Positions 6,853 to 14,876 of a stretch of 36,800 nucleotides of DNA are shown in pieces. How positions within the stretch are numbered: position 1 is the first letter of the stretch; each line of letters opens with the position of its first letter. Location: assembly GCF_000739875.1 (NCBI RefSeq), contig NZ_BBJR01000039.1, positions 1 to 36,800 on the forward strand. Direction: 5' to 3'. The notes under the pieces were generated by a model that did no database searches, was not told the origin of the DNA, and was given only the letters and a program-made list of their open reading frames with translations. Both the position numbers and the translations under genes were made by a program. Source of the stretch: Comamonas aquatica NBRC 14918. Its GTDB lineage: Bacteria > Pseudomonadota > Gammaproteobacteria > Burkholderiales > Burkholderiaceae_C.

Positions 6853-7734
6853 TCACATCCAGTAGACCAGCACGTACAGGCCCAGCCAGACCACGTCCAC
6901 AAAGTGCCAGTACCAGGCTGCCCCTTCAAAGCCGAAATGCCGCTCGGCCGTGAAATGGCCGCTTTGCAGGCGCAGGGTGATGAACAGCAGCATCAGCATG
7001 CCGACAAACACGTGCAAGCCGTGGAAGCCCGTCAGCAGGTAGAAGGTGGAGCCGAAGATGCCGGAGTTGAGCTTGAGGTTCAGGTCCGTGTACAGGTGGA
7101 AGTATTCATAGCCCTGCACGCACAGGAAGGTGATGCCCAGCAGCACCGTGAGCCACATGAAACCGATCGTCTTAGCGCGCTGCCCCAGGCGCAGGGCGTG
7201 GTGGGCAATGGTCAGCGTCACGCCCGAGGTCAGCAGCAGTGCGGTGTTGATGGTGGGCAGCCAGAACGGCCCCACGGTCTGGAAAGGCTCCACCGTGCCA
7301 GCCGGGGAGGCCGTGGCCCCCGGCATGACGCTGGGCCAGACCGCCGAGAAGTTGGGCCACAGCAAGGCGTTGTCCAGGCTGCCCAGCGCAGGCACCGAGT
7401 GCGCCCGCCCCCACCACAGCGCGGTGAAGAAGGCGCCGAAGAACATGACTTCCGAGAAGATGAACCAGCTCATGCTCCAGCGGTAGGACAGATCGATCTT
7501 GCGCCCGAACAGGCCGCGTTCGCTTTCCTGCGCGGCCTCGCGGAACCAGCGGAACAGCACCACCAGCCACCAGACCATGCCAAACAGCAGGCTCCACATG
7601 CCCCACTGGTGGTCGTTGATCCACATGCCGGCGCCCAGCACCACGAAAAACAGGCCAGCGGCCGCCCAGATGGGGTGGCCGGATTCGGCAGGCACAAAGT
7701 AGTACGGTGTGCTTGCAGTGTGCGGTGTCGCCAT
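6853..7734 (-). CDS. ctaE: Cytochrome c oxidase subunit III
   Basis: The 293-aa integral membrane protein is the non-redox third core subunit of the aa3-type oxidase. It has the expected seven hydrophobic segments and family motifs such as YWHFVDVVWLGLYVLVYW at the C-terminus, LTGFHGLHVFVGM, and RWSMSWFIFSEVMFFGAFF with the conserved membrane Glu. The start at 7734 (MATPHTASTPYYFVP) has AGGAG 5 nt upstream; the ATG at 7752 is rejected for lack of a site. It is downstream of ctaG and DUF2970 in the operon and ends before the large hairpin. Confidence 0.96.
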   Translation of the reverse strand: MATPHTASTPYYFVPAESGHPIWAAAGLFFVVLGAGMWINDHQWGMWSLLFGMVWWLVVLFRWFREAAQESERGLFGRKIDLSYRWSMSWFIFSEVMFFGAFFTALWWGRAHSVPALGSLDNALLWPNFSAVWPSVMPGATASPAGTVEPFQTVGPFWLPTINTALLLTSGVTLTIAHHALRLGQRAKTIGFMWLTVLLGITFLCVQGYEYFHLYTDLNLKLNSGIFGSTFYLLTGFHGLHVFVGMLMLLFITLRLQSGHFTAERHFGFEGAAWYWHFVDVVWLGLYVLVYWM

Positions 7735-7790
7735 GTCAGCTCCTGTCATCACGCGTCAAAACGATTGCTCTTGCGGCCCGGCGCTGTGCG

Positions 7791-7991
7791 CTAGACCACC
7801 CAATTCACCACCCAGATCAACAACAGCACGAACGCAAAGATCGCCACCAGGCCCACGGCCACGATCTGCAGCGGCCGGACCTGCGCAGCGTCCTGCTGCC
7901 ACTCGCTGCCTTTGCGCACCCCCAGCAGCGACCAGGCCACGGCCTTGATCGTGCGCCAGAACGAGGGCGTGGGATTGGGCGAGGTGCTCAA
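7791..7991 (-). CDS. DUF2970 small membrane protein
   Basis: A 66-aa protein with SFWRTIKAVAWSLLGVRKGSE at its N-terminus, which is the DUF2970 signature, and one C-terminal helix (IVAVGLVAIFAFVLLLIWVVNWVV). It starts at a TTG whose last two bases overlap the ctaG stop (TTGA), with a GGGGGG ribosome site 5 nt before, so translation is coupled to ctaG. Function is unknown; the position between cox11 and cox3 is conserved in Burkholderiales and suggests an oxidase assembly or stability role. The gene is easily missed because of its non-ATG start. Confidence 0.85.
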   Translation of the reverse strand: MSTSPNPTPSFWRTIKAVAWSLLGVRKGSEWQQDAAQVRPLQIVAVGLVAIFAFVLLLIWVVNWVV

Positions 7992-8593
7992 GATGCCCCC
8001 CCTGCTCCCGCGGCGGAGGCATTGGCCGCCACCGGCGCTGCGGGAATGCGCCCGCCCACCTCGAAAAAGGTGTACGACAAGGTGATGGTGGTCACATCCT
8101 TGGGAATGCGCGGATCGATCACGAAGGCCACGGGCCATTCCTTCTTCTCGCCCGGCGCCAGTTCGTACTGGTTGAAGCAGAAACACTCCATCTTCACGAA
8201 ATGGGGGGCGGCCTGGCGCGGCGCATAACTGGGCACGGCCTGCGCGGCCATGGCCCGGTCCTGCACGTTCTGGAACTCATACATCACCGTGGCCAGTTCG
8301 CCTGGATGCACCTGCAGGGAATGGCGCTCGGGCTTGAAGTCCCAGGGGCCGCGCGCATTCGCGTCGAATTCCACCGTGATGGTGCGGCTGGTATCGACCT
8401 GGGTGTTGGCCGGCAACCGGCCCACCGCGCCATTGCCGGGCACCTGGCGTTCGGAGATGCTGAGGATGTTGATGCCCAGCGCCTCGCACACATGGCGGTA
8501 GATGGGGATCAGCGCGTAGCCAAACGCAAACATGCCCACGGTGATCACCAACAGCTTGGTGACCATCTGTAGATTGGCGCGGCGCTTGTTCAT
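7988..8593 (-). CDS. ctaG: Cytochrome c oxidase assembly protein CtaG/Cox11
   Basis: The 201-aa protein inserts copper into the CuB site of subunit I. It has one N-terminal membrane helix (VTKLLVITVGMFAFGYALIPIY) and a periplasmic immunoglobulin-like domain with the copper-binding ECFCFNQYEL motif (CxC) and the terminal PKDVTTITLSYTFFEV strand. These are diagnostic for Cox11. The gene follows the small assembly protein gene by 18 nt and overlaps DUF2970 by 4 nt. The C-terminal Ala/Gly-rich tail after GGRIPAAPV is likely disordered. Confidence 0.96.
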   Translation of the reverse strand: MNKRRANLQMVTKLLVITVGMFAFGYALIPIYRHVCEALGINILSISERQVPGNGAVGRLPANTQVDTSRTITVEFDANARGPWDFKPERHSLQVHPGELATVMYEFQNVQDRAMAAQAVPSYAPRQAAPHFVKMECFCFNQYELAPGEKKEWPVAFVIDPRIPKDVTTITLSYTFFEVGGRIPAAPVAANASAAGAGGAS

Positions 8594-8611
8594 CTCGGCA
8601 CTCCGCAGCGG

Positions 8612-8767
8612 TCAGCCGCCCAGCAGGGCCATCTTGGCCACAAAGCCGACAAAAAAGGCCACAGCGATCGAGCCCAGAATCCAGCCCATGCGCGCATTGC
8701 GCTGGCGCTGCAGCATCCAGGCCTCGGTACGGTCGTCCATGGCATTGCAGTGCGTTGTCTTGGTCAT
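8612..8767 (-). CDS. Cytochrome oxidase small assembly protein (51 aa)
   Basis: The frame encodes MTKTTHCNAMDDRTEAWMLQ, then RQRNARMGWILG and a single helix SIAVAFFVGFVAKMALLGG. Short single-helix proteins of this kind lie between subunit I and cox11 in Burkholderiales, where they are named small assembly proteins. It begins 4 nt after the ctaD stop codon and ends 18 nt before ctaG, so it is clearly cotranscribed. A later ATG (MDDRTEAW) could be the real start. The role is inferred from position only. Confidence 0.78.
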   Translation of the reverse strand: MTKTTHCNAMDDRTEAWMLQRQRNARMGWILGSIAVAFFVGFVAKMALLGG

Positions 8768-8771
8768 GGTG

Positions 8772-10403
8772 TCATCCAATCACACGGGTGGCCGTGCTGT
8801 CCAGTTTGGGAGGTGTTTCAAACGTGTGGAAGGGCGCGGGCGAAGGCACCTCCCACTCCAGGCCCTCGGCGGCTTCCCAGGGCTTTTGCGGCGCCTTCTC
8901 CCCCTTGCCACGCATGGCAGGCAGGACCACGGCCACGAAGAAGTAGACCTGCATCAGACCGAAGCCAAAGGCCCCCACCGAAGCCACCGCGTTGAAATCG
9001 GCGAACTGCATGGGATAGTCGGCGTAGCGGCGTGGCATGCCGGCCAAGCCCAGGAAGTGCATGGGGAAGAAGGTGATGTTGAAGAAAATCAGCGAGCCCC
9101 AGAAATGGATCTTGCCGCGCGTTTCGGAATACATCACCCCGGTCCACTTGGGCGACCAGTAGTAATAGGCCGCAAACATGGAGAACAGCGAGCCCGCCAC
9201 CAGCACGTAGTGGAAGTGCGCCACCACGTAGTAGGTGTCCTGCAGCTGGATGTCGATGGGCGCCATCGACAGGATCAGGCCGGTGAAGCCGCCCATGGTG
9301 AACACGAAGATGAAGCCCACGGAGAACAGCATGGGCGTCTCGAAGGTCATGGAGCCACGCCACATGGTGGCCACCCAGTTGAAGATCTTCACGGCAGTGG
9401 GCACGGAGATCAGCATGGTGGAGTACATGAAGAACAGTTGCCCCGTGACCGGCATGCCCGTGGTGAACATGTGGTGCGCCCAGACGATGAAGCTCAGGAT
9501 GGCGATCGAGCTGGTCGCGTAGACCATGGAGGCATAGCCGAACAGCTTCTTGCGGCTGAAGGCCGGCACGATCTGGCTGATGATGCCGAAGGCCGGCAGG
9601 ATCATGATGTAGACCTCGGGGTGGCCGAAGAACCAGAAGATGTGCTGGTACATCACCGGATCACCACCGCCTGCGGGGTTGAAGAAGCTGGTGCCGAAAT
9701 GGCGATCGGTCAACGTCATGGTGATGGCACCGGCCAGCACCGGCATCACGGCGATCAGCAGGTAGGCGGTGATCAGCCAGGTCCAGGCGAACATGGGCAT
9801 CTTCATCAGCGTCATGCCGGGCGCGCGCATGTTCAGGATGGTGACGATGATGTTGATCGAACCCATGATGGAGCTGGCACCCAGAATGTGCATGGCGAAG
9901 ATGCTGGTGTCCATGGACGGGCCCATCTGCAGTGTCAGCGGTGCATACAGCGTCCATCCGGCCGCAGGCGCGCCACCGGGCATGAAGAACGAGCCCACCA
10001 GCAACATCCCTGCCGGCACCATCAGCCAGAAACTGAAGTTGTTCATGCGCGCGAACGCCATGTCGCTGGCGCCGATCTGCAGCGGCAGCATCCAGTTCGC
10101 AAAGCCCACGAAGGCCGGCATGATGGCCCCGAACACCATGATCAGGCCATGCATGGTGGTCAGTTGGTTGAACAGCTCGGGGTTGACCAGCTGCAGCCCG
10201 GGCTGGAACAGCTCGGCCCGGATCAGCAGGGCCAGCACGCCCCCCACCATCAGCATGGTGAAACTGAACAGCAGGTACAGCGTGCCGATGTCCTTGTGGT
10301 TGGTGGCGTACAGCCAGCGGCGCCAGCCGGTGGGCGTGGCATGGTGGTGGTCACCGTGCGCATCGTGTGCCGCATCGTGAGAAGGTGGGTAAATGGCGCT
10401 CAT
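8772..10403 (-). CDS. ctaD: Cytochrome c oxidase subunit I (aa3 type, A1 class)
   Basis: The 543-aa catalytic subunit reduces oxygen at the heme-CuB centre and pumps protons. The A-family motif WFFGHPEVYIMILPAFG carries the CuB His and the A1-class Glu of the D-channel; the CuB His pair is in VWAHHMFTTG, and the heme a3 and heme a ligands lie in YYVVAHFHYVLVAGS. K-channel residues are in STMLISVPTAVKIFNW. The N-terminus carries an unusual His-rich stretch (SHDAAHDAHGDHHHATP). It starts 35 nt after coxB and has a GGGAG site. It needs heme A, whose synthesis genes are not in this cluster. Confidence 0.98.
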   Translation of the reverse strand: MSAIYPPSHDAAHDAHGDHHHATPTGWRRWLYATNHKDIGTLYLLFSFTMLMVGGVLALLIRAELFQPGLQLVNPELFNQLTTMHGLIMVFGAIMPAFVGFANWMLPLQIGASDMAFARMNNFSFWLMVPAGMLLVGSFFMPGGAPAAGWTLYAPLTLQMGPSMDTSIFAMHILGASSIMGSINIIVTILNMRAPGMTLMKMPMFAWTWLITAYLLIAVMPVLAGAITMTLTDRHFGTSFFNPAGGGDPVMYQHIFWFFGHPEVYIMILPAFGIISQIVPAFSRKKLFGYASMVYATSSIAILSFIVWAHHMFTTGMPVTGQLFFMYSTMLISVPTAVKIFNWVATMWRGSMTFETPMLFSVGFIFVFTMGGFTGLILSMAPIDIQLQDTYYVVAHFHYVLVAGSLFSMFAAYYYWSPKWTGVMYSETRGKIHFWGSLIFFNITFFPMHFLGLAGMPRRYADYPMQFADFNAVASVGAFGFGLMQVYFFVAVVLPAMRGKGEKAPQKPWEAAEGLEWEVPSPAPFHTFETPPKLDSTATRVIG

Positions 10404-10438
10404 CTACAGATCTCCCAATCGCTGTCTTGTGCTTGCAC

Positions 10439-12022
10439 TCATTGCGCGGCCAGAATGTCGACGCGGCGGGCCTGGTCGCTCGCACCTGCACTGTCGGTGA
10501 TGGTTTCGGGCTTGCGCAGCTCCAGGCGTTCCGGCGCAACCCCGGCCTCGGTCAACGCCTTGGCCACCGCCTGGGCGCGTTGCTTGGCCAGCTCCGCATT
10601 CACTTGCGCGCTGCCCGTGGCATCCACAAAGCCGGAGAGCACGATCTTCACATTCGGTTGCGCCGCCAACTGCTGGGCCGCCTGCCGGACAGTGGCCAGT
10701 GCCTGGTCGTCCAGGCTGCCCTGGCCCGTGGCAAAGAACACCTGGTAGGACTGGGCAGCCACGGAGGCCACAGGCTCGGCCGCAGCACCAGGGGCGGGGG
10801 CAGCGGGTGCCGCAGGGGCAGCAGTCCCGCCCTCAGGGAACTTGCCGGCACGTGCGGCGGTGAACTGGGCAGGCTGCACCGCCTCTCCGGTGTGGTTGCT
10901 CCAGTTGTTCTTGACGTAGGTGAGCACGGCCGCCAGCTCCACATCGCTCAGTTGCTTCCAGGAAGGCATGGTGCCATTCACCCGCCCTTCCAGCAGCACG
11001 TGCATCGGTTCCGCCAGCGAACCCTTGACCAGGGCACTGCCATCCAGCGGCTTGATGGGCCCCGCCCCCTTGCCGTTCGCCTGGTGGCAGGCGGCACAGT
11101 TGGCCGCATACACCTTGGCACCCCGCGCCACCAGCTCGTCCAGCTTCCACTCCTTGGTCGGGTCGTCGCGCTTGGCCGACGCCAGTTTCTGCTGCTGCTC
11201 CACCCAGGCCGCATACGCCGTGGCTTCCAGCACCTTCACGTGGATGGGCATGTAGGCATGCTCCTTGCCACACAGCTCCGCACACTGGCCGTAATAGTCC
11301 CCGGGCTTTTCCGCCTTGAACCAGGTGTCGCGCACAAAGCCGGGAATCGCATCCTGCTTGATGCCGAAGGCCGGCACCATGAAGCTGTGGATCACGTCGT
11401 TGGCGGTGGTGATGATGCGCACCTTCTTGCCAACCGGCACGACCAGCGGGTTGTCGACCCGCAGCAGGTAATCGTTGGGGGCGTTCGAGAGATTGCCGCT
11501 GTCGGACATGGCGCGGTGGCTGCTGTCCAGGGTGGACAGAAAGCTCAGCCCCTCGCCGGGGCCCTTGAGGTAGTCATAGCCCCACTTCCACTGGTAGCCC
11601 GTCACCTTGATGGTCAGCTCGGCATTTGTCGTGTCCTTTTGCGCCACCAGCACCTTGGTGGCCGGCAGGGCCATCAGGATCACGATGATGAAGGGGATCA
11701 CCGTCCACACCACTTCGACCGTGGCCGACTCATGGAAGTTGGCCGCCTTGGCACCCTGCGACTTGCGGTGCTTCCAGATGGAATAGAACATCACCGCGAA
11801 CACGCCGACGAAGATCAGCACGCAGATGGACAACATCATCCAGTGCAGGAAATGCTGCTCCTGCGCAATCCGTGTGACCGGTGGATGCAGGTTCAATTGC
11901 TTGACAGCGGGGCCACCGGGCAAATCCTGGACGGCATACGCTGCCGTGGCCAGCCCGTATGTCGCGGCGGTGCACAGAGAAACCAGTCGAAAGATTCTGC
12001 TTTTCATACTTCTCACTTGCAT
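10439..12022 (-). CDS. coxB: Cytochrome c oxidase subunit II fused to cytochrome c and an OmpA-like domain
   Basis: This 527-aa subunit receives electrons at CuA. In order: signal peptide (about 7-30), two membrane helices (about 58-80 and 103-125), CuA domain (H212, then C247, C251, H255, M258 in GQCAELCGKEHAYMP), cytochrome c domain (about 295-378, heme site CAACH 309-313, Met ligand in GTMPSW), an Ala/Pro linker (about 398-422) and an OmpA-like domain (about 424-525: GFVDATG, NAELAKQRAQAVAKAL, RRVDI). Subunit II with cytochrome c is a caa3 feature; the OmpA part would bind peptidoglycan in the periplasm. A second ATG at 12007 is possible; 12022 has AGAGG 5 nt upstream. It is the first gene of the oxidase operon. 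Confidence 0.95.
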   Translation of the reverse strand: MQVRSMKSRIFRLVSLCTAATYGLATAAYAVQDLPGGPAVKQLNLHPPVTRIAQEQHFLHWMMLSICVLIFVGVFAVMFYSIWKHRKSQGAKAANFHESATVEVVWTVIPFIIVILMALPATKVLVAQKDTTNAELTIKVTGYQWKWGYDYLKGPGEGLSFLSTLDSSHRAMSDSGNLSNAPNDYLLRVDNPLVVPVGKKVRIITTANDVIHSFMVPAFGIKQDAIPGFVRDTWFKAEKPGDYYGQCAELCGKEHAYMPIHVKVLEATAYAAWVEQQQKLASAKRDDPTKEWKLDELVARGAKVYAANCAACHQANGKGAGPIKPLDGSALVKGSLAEPMHVLLEGRVNGTMPSWKQLSDVELAAVLTYVKNNWSNHTGEAVQPAQFTAARAGKFPEGGTAAPAAPAAPAPGAAAEPVASVAAQSYQVFFATGQGSLDDQALATVRQAAQQLAAQPNVKIVLSGFVDATGSAQVNAELAKQRAQAVAKALTEAGVAPERLELRKPETITDSAGASDQARRVDILAAQ

Positions 12023-12485
12023 CTAAGCCTCTGGAAATCCGTTGCCTGCGCTGGCCCGCATCACGGCGGTTCAGCCGGTGGGCACAGCGGTGCGATCAGG
12101 GCGCCTGGCGCGATGTGCCCAGCTGACTCAGACACAGTCTGCGCGACGGGTCGGCCGAGGCGCATAGGGATTTCAAGCAGAGCGAGGCACTGCGGCGACA
12201 ACGTGCTGTAGGACGTTGCGCAGAAAGCGATCGGTGGAAGTGCCGGACACACGCACGCTGGCATGCACGGCGAAAAGAAACAAACACACTGCAGGCTGAC
12301 GCGGGGGTTGCAATCCAGCCTGTCTGCAAGGCATAGCGACACACCAATTTTGTCTCCCTGATGGCCTTGGGCCGTTGGCTTTGCAATGCCCGGGCCTTGG
12401 CCCTGCGACAGTGCTTGCTATCAGTAGTTTGAAAAAATTGTAGTGTGCTTTGCGGTAAATCAAAGCAGCTAAAACGGCGTTTCGC
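12023..12485. other. Long intergenic region upstream of coxB
   Basis: The 463-nt region holds no coding frame I can support on either strand. It contains the candidate coxB promoter near its right end, giving a leader of roughly 400 nt. Base composition falls and A-runs appear around 12420-12475. The leader may carry regulatory structure or a small RNA, but I see no known riboswitch motif. Confidence 0.5.
12437..12464 (-). promoter_or_regulatory. Candidate sigma-70 promoter for the oxidase operon
   Basis: On the minus strand TTTGAT (12464-12459) is followed after 16 nt by TACAAT (12442-12437). It is the best -35/-10 pair in the long gap upstream of coxB, with transcription expected to begin near 12430. 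Confidence 0.45.
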
Positions 12486-13394
12486 CTATCGCAAACCCTG
12501 CTCCCGGCCTTGCTTGAGCATGCTGCGCATCTGGTCCAGCGAGACCGTGCTTTCGCCCTCCAGCGCCACGCGCGGCGCTGGCTTGAAGGCATGGCCATAG
12601 ACCAGCTCAAACGTCAGGGCCAACTGCCCTTCGCTGTGCTCGACCCGCAGGTGCTGCCCCAGGGCCGCATGCAGCTGTGCCAGCCATGCACGGCCGCGCA
12701 AGCCGGCGAAGCGCTGGGGATGCAGGTTGCAGCCCAGCTCGCGCAGCTCTTGCAGCAGGCGCTCGGGGCTGGCAAAGGTCAGCGTGATGGTTTCCATGTC
12801 CATTACCGGCTCTGCAAACCCGGCATGCACCAACATGTCACCCCAATCGTGCATATCGGTCAGGTTGTGGCCTGCAGCCGGCCAGCCAAGCAGCTGGTAC
12901 AAGTCCCGCATTTCCTTGACCGTGTCGGGCCCCAGGCAGGAAAACATCACGAAACCATCGACTGCCAGGGCCTGGTGCCACTGCTGCAGCATGTCCTCGG
13001 GGCGGGACTGGGTGTGCAGCAGCATGTTGGCCCACAGCAGGTCCACACTGCCAGCCGGTGGCTGGCCAACCACGGTTTTGGCGCCCGCCCAGCGGTCGGG
13101 GCTCCACCAGGGCTTGGACCAGCGCGCCTGGGCAGCGGCCTGCATACGCGGCGCCGTTTCCACCACATAGCAGGTGGCCTGGGCATAGCGCTGCGCCACC
13201 GCATCGTGGGCCTGCAGACCGCCCCGTACCGGCTGCCAGTCGCACCACCGCTGGGGCGTGCGGCGGATCCATTGCAGGCGATCCTCCATCCGGCGCCCCA
13301 CCTCCTCGTGCAACCAGGGGGACTGCACAGGCGCCGCCTGGTGCCAGCGCGCAGCGGCAACGGGATCAATGGTGGGGGGCAGGTTTTCAGACAT
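12486..13394 (-). CDS. BioC-like class I methyltransferase with degenerate SAM motif
   Basis: The 302-aa protein resembles BioC, which methylates malonyl-ACP at the start of biotin synthesis: an N-terminal AAARWHQAAPVQSPWLHEEV segment, then VDLLWANMLLH (motif II-like) and DGFVMFSCLGPDTVKEMRDL, all typical of BioC-like proteins in Burkholderiales. The glycine-rich SAM loop (motif I, DxGxGxG) is replaced by WCDWQPVRGGLQAHD, so SAM binding or activity is uncertain. No other biotin gene is nearby. It lies head-to-head with comF, 78 nt apart, so the two probably share a promoter region. The start at 13394 (MSENLPP) is chosen because upstream residues look non-coding. Confidence 0.78.
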   Translation of the reverse strand: MSENLPPTIDPVAAARWHQAAPVQSPWLHEEVGRRMEDRLQWIRRTPQRWCDWQPVRGGLQAHDAVAQRYAQATCYVVETAPRMQAAAQARWSKPWWSPDRWAGAKTVVGQPPAGSVDLLWANMLLHTQSRPEDMLQQWHQALAVDGFVMFSCLGPDTVKEMRDLYQLLGWPAAGHNLTDMHDWGDMLVHAGFAEPVMDMETITLTFASPERLLQELRELGCNLHPQRFAGLRGRAWLAQLHAALGQHLRVEHSEGQLALTFELVYGHAFKPAPRVALEGESTVSLDQMRSMLKQGREQGLR

Positions 13395-13472
13395 GCAAAG
13401 GCCAATACACAAAAAGCACCCCTCCGCCACACGGCATCGCGGCCCAAGGGAACGCGGCAGTATATTGATTCC

Positions 13473-14204
13473 ATGCAACTGCGCTGGCCAGCATGGCTAT
13501 CCCGTTTGGCGCCTGCGGCGCTGTCGCTTCCCAGCCAATGCGGGGCCTGCCGCGCCTGGCCCTGCCGCGATGTGCTGTGCCAGTCCTGCTGGCAGCGCTT
13601 TCACCACACGCCACGGCGCTGTACGGGCTGCGCACTGGCACTGCTAGGCATCGCCGCAGAGCGCCCACGCTGCGGCCAGTGCCTGCAGCACCCGCCACCC
13701 TGGGTGCAAGCCCATGCCTGGTGCGATTACAGCTACCCCTGGCAGACGCTGATCACCCACTGGAAGCTGGGCCAGCAGCCCGGCCTGGCCCGGCACCTGG
13801 CCGGCTGGATGCAGCAAGCCCCCGACATCGCCCAGGCCGTGGCACAGGCCGAGCTGCTGCTGCCCATCCCGCTGTCCAGCGAGCGCCTGCGCACGCGGGG
13901 CTACAACCCGGCGGCGCAGTTGGTGCAACACCTGGGCGCTGCGTGCCACAAACAGTTGCTGACCACCCTGGTGCGCACCCGGGACACCCCGACCCAGCGC
14001 GGACTGACAAGGGCCCAGCGCCTGCGCAATCTGCGCCAGGCATTTGCCGTGCCGCAGGCGCAACTGGCAGCGATTGCGGGCCGGCACATCCTGCTGGTGG
14101 ACGATGTGATGACCACCGGCGCCACCTTCGCCAGCGCCAGCCAGTGCCTGCTGCAGGCGGGCGCCGGCAGCGTCAGCGTGCTGTGCCTGGCGCGCACAGC
14201 GTGA
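13473..14204 (+). CDS. comF: ComF family phosphoribosyltransferase-like protein
   Basis: The 243-aa protein has the ComF layout: N-terminal zinc-finger cysteines (CGAC at 23-26, CQSC, CTGC, CGQC) and a C-terminal type I phosphoribosyltransferase fold with the PRPP loop HILLVDDVMTTGATFASAS. LLLPIPLSSERLRTRGYNPAAQL is the conserved middle motif. In naturally competent bacteria ComF acts in DNA uptake; in many others its role is unclear. TATATT lies 7 nt before the ATG, so the mRNA leader may be very short or the -10 is coincidental. It is followed by trmL after 40 nt. Confidence 0.92.
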   Translation: MQLRWPAWLSRLAPAALSLPSQCGACRAWPCRDVLCQSCWQRFHHTPRRCTGCALALLGIAAERPRCGQCLQHPPPWVQAHAWCDYSYPWQTLITHWKLGQQPGLARHLAGWMQQAPDIAQAVAQAELLLPIPLSSERLRTRGYNPAAQLVQHLGAACHKQLLTTLVRTRDTPTQRGLTRAQRLRNLRQAFAVPQAQLAAIAGRHILLVDDVMTTGATFASASQCLLQAGAGSVSVLCLARTA

Positions 14205-14244
14205 GCGCCCCAGGGACAAGGCCAAAAGCGGACAATACGCCGCC

Positions 14245-14727
14245 ATGTTCCATATCGTTCTTGTCGAACCCGAAATCCCGCCCAACACGGGCAACGTGAT
14301 CCGCCTGGCGGCCAACACAGGCTGCCAGCTGCACCTGATCGAGCCCCTGGGCTTCTCCATGGAAGACCGCCACATGCGCCGTGCCGGGCTGGATTACCAC
14401 GAGTACGCGCGCGTGCAGCGCCATGCCGACTGGCAGAGCTTCCTGGACCGCATGCTGCCGACGCGTGACCGCATGTTTGCCATGACGACCCACGGCAGCC
14501 AGCCCGCGCATGCGCTGCAGTTCCAGCCCGGCGACTGGTTCGTGTTCGGCTGCGAGACGCGCGGCCTGGCGCCGCAACTGCGCGAGTCCTTTCCCACCAC
14601 CCAGCGCCTGCGCCTGCCCATGCTCGAAGGCCAACGCAGCCTGAACCTGTCCAACGCCGTGGCCGTGACCGTGTTCGAAGCCTGGCGCCAGAACGGCTTC
14701 ATGACCCCGCAAGGGCCGGCCCGCTGA
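14245..14727 (+). CDS. trmL: tRNA (cytidine(34)-2'-O)-methyltransferase TrmL
   Basis: The 160-aa SPOUT-family enzyme methylates the ribose of the wobble base in tRNA-Leu isoacceptors. The family start FHIVLVEPEIPPNTGNVIRL, the motif FGCETRGLAP and the knot segment LPMLEGQRSLNLSNAVAVTV, which forms the trefoil SAM pocket, are all present. Length fits the minimal SPOUT enzymes, which act as dimers. It follows comF at 40 nt on the same strand and is probably cotranscribed with it. Confidence 0.96.
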   Translation: MFHIVLVEPEIPPNTGNVIRLAANTGCQLHLIEPLGFSMEDRHMRRAGLDYHEYARVQRHADWQSFLDRMLPTRDRMFAMTTHGSQPAHALQFQPGDWFVFGCETRGLAPQLRESFPTTQRLRLPMLEGQRSLNLSNAVAVTVFEAWRQNGFMTPQGPAR

Positions 14728-14825
14728 CCCGCTGATTGCACGATTAGATCGATTTTCGCGACAGTGTGTTCGCAAAAACAGGAGCAATAAACACTGAACT
14801 GACAACGCCTGCTTCCGCTCTATCC

Positions 14826-14860
14826 CCTGTGCGCTGTGAAAGCGCAGTTTTTGTCACAGG
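14826..14860 (+). terminator. Nested alternative hairpins upstream of the DUF4148 gene
   Basis: An inner stem TGCGCT (14830-14835) and AGCGCA (14841-14846) is followed by GTTTTT, a terminator-like form. An outer repeat CCTGTG (14826-14831) and CACAGG (14855-14860) overlaps the inner left arm, so the two cannot form together in full. It lies 17 nt before the DUF4148 start and could end trmL transcripts or act as an attenuator. Confidence 0.45.
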
Positions 14861-14876
14861 AATGAAAGGAAAGAAG

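Noticed and set aside
8532-10748. 738-aa open frame on the plus strand
   Set aside because: It is antisense to ctaD and coxB, is His/Gln/Gly-rich and low in complexity, and matches no family; it reflects GC-rich codon use on the other strand.
12061-12386. Overlapping minus-strand frames of 93-96 aa upstream of coxB
   Set aside because: They are Cys/Pro/Arg-rich, lack ribosome binding sites and look like translated leader sequence.
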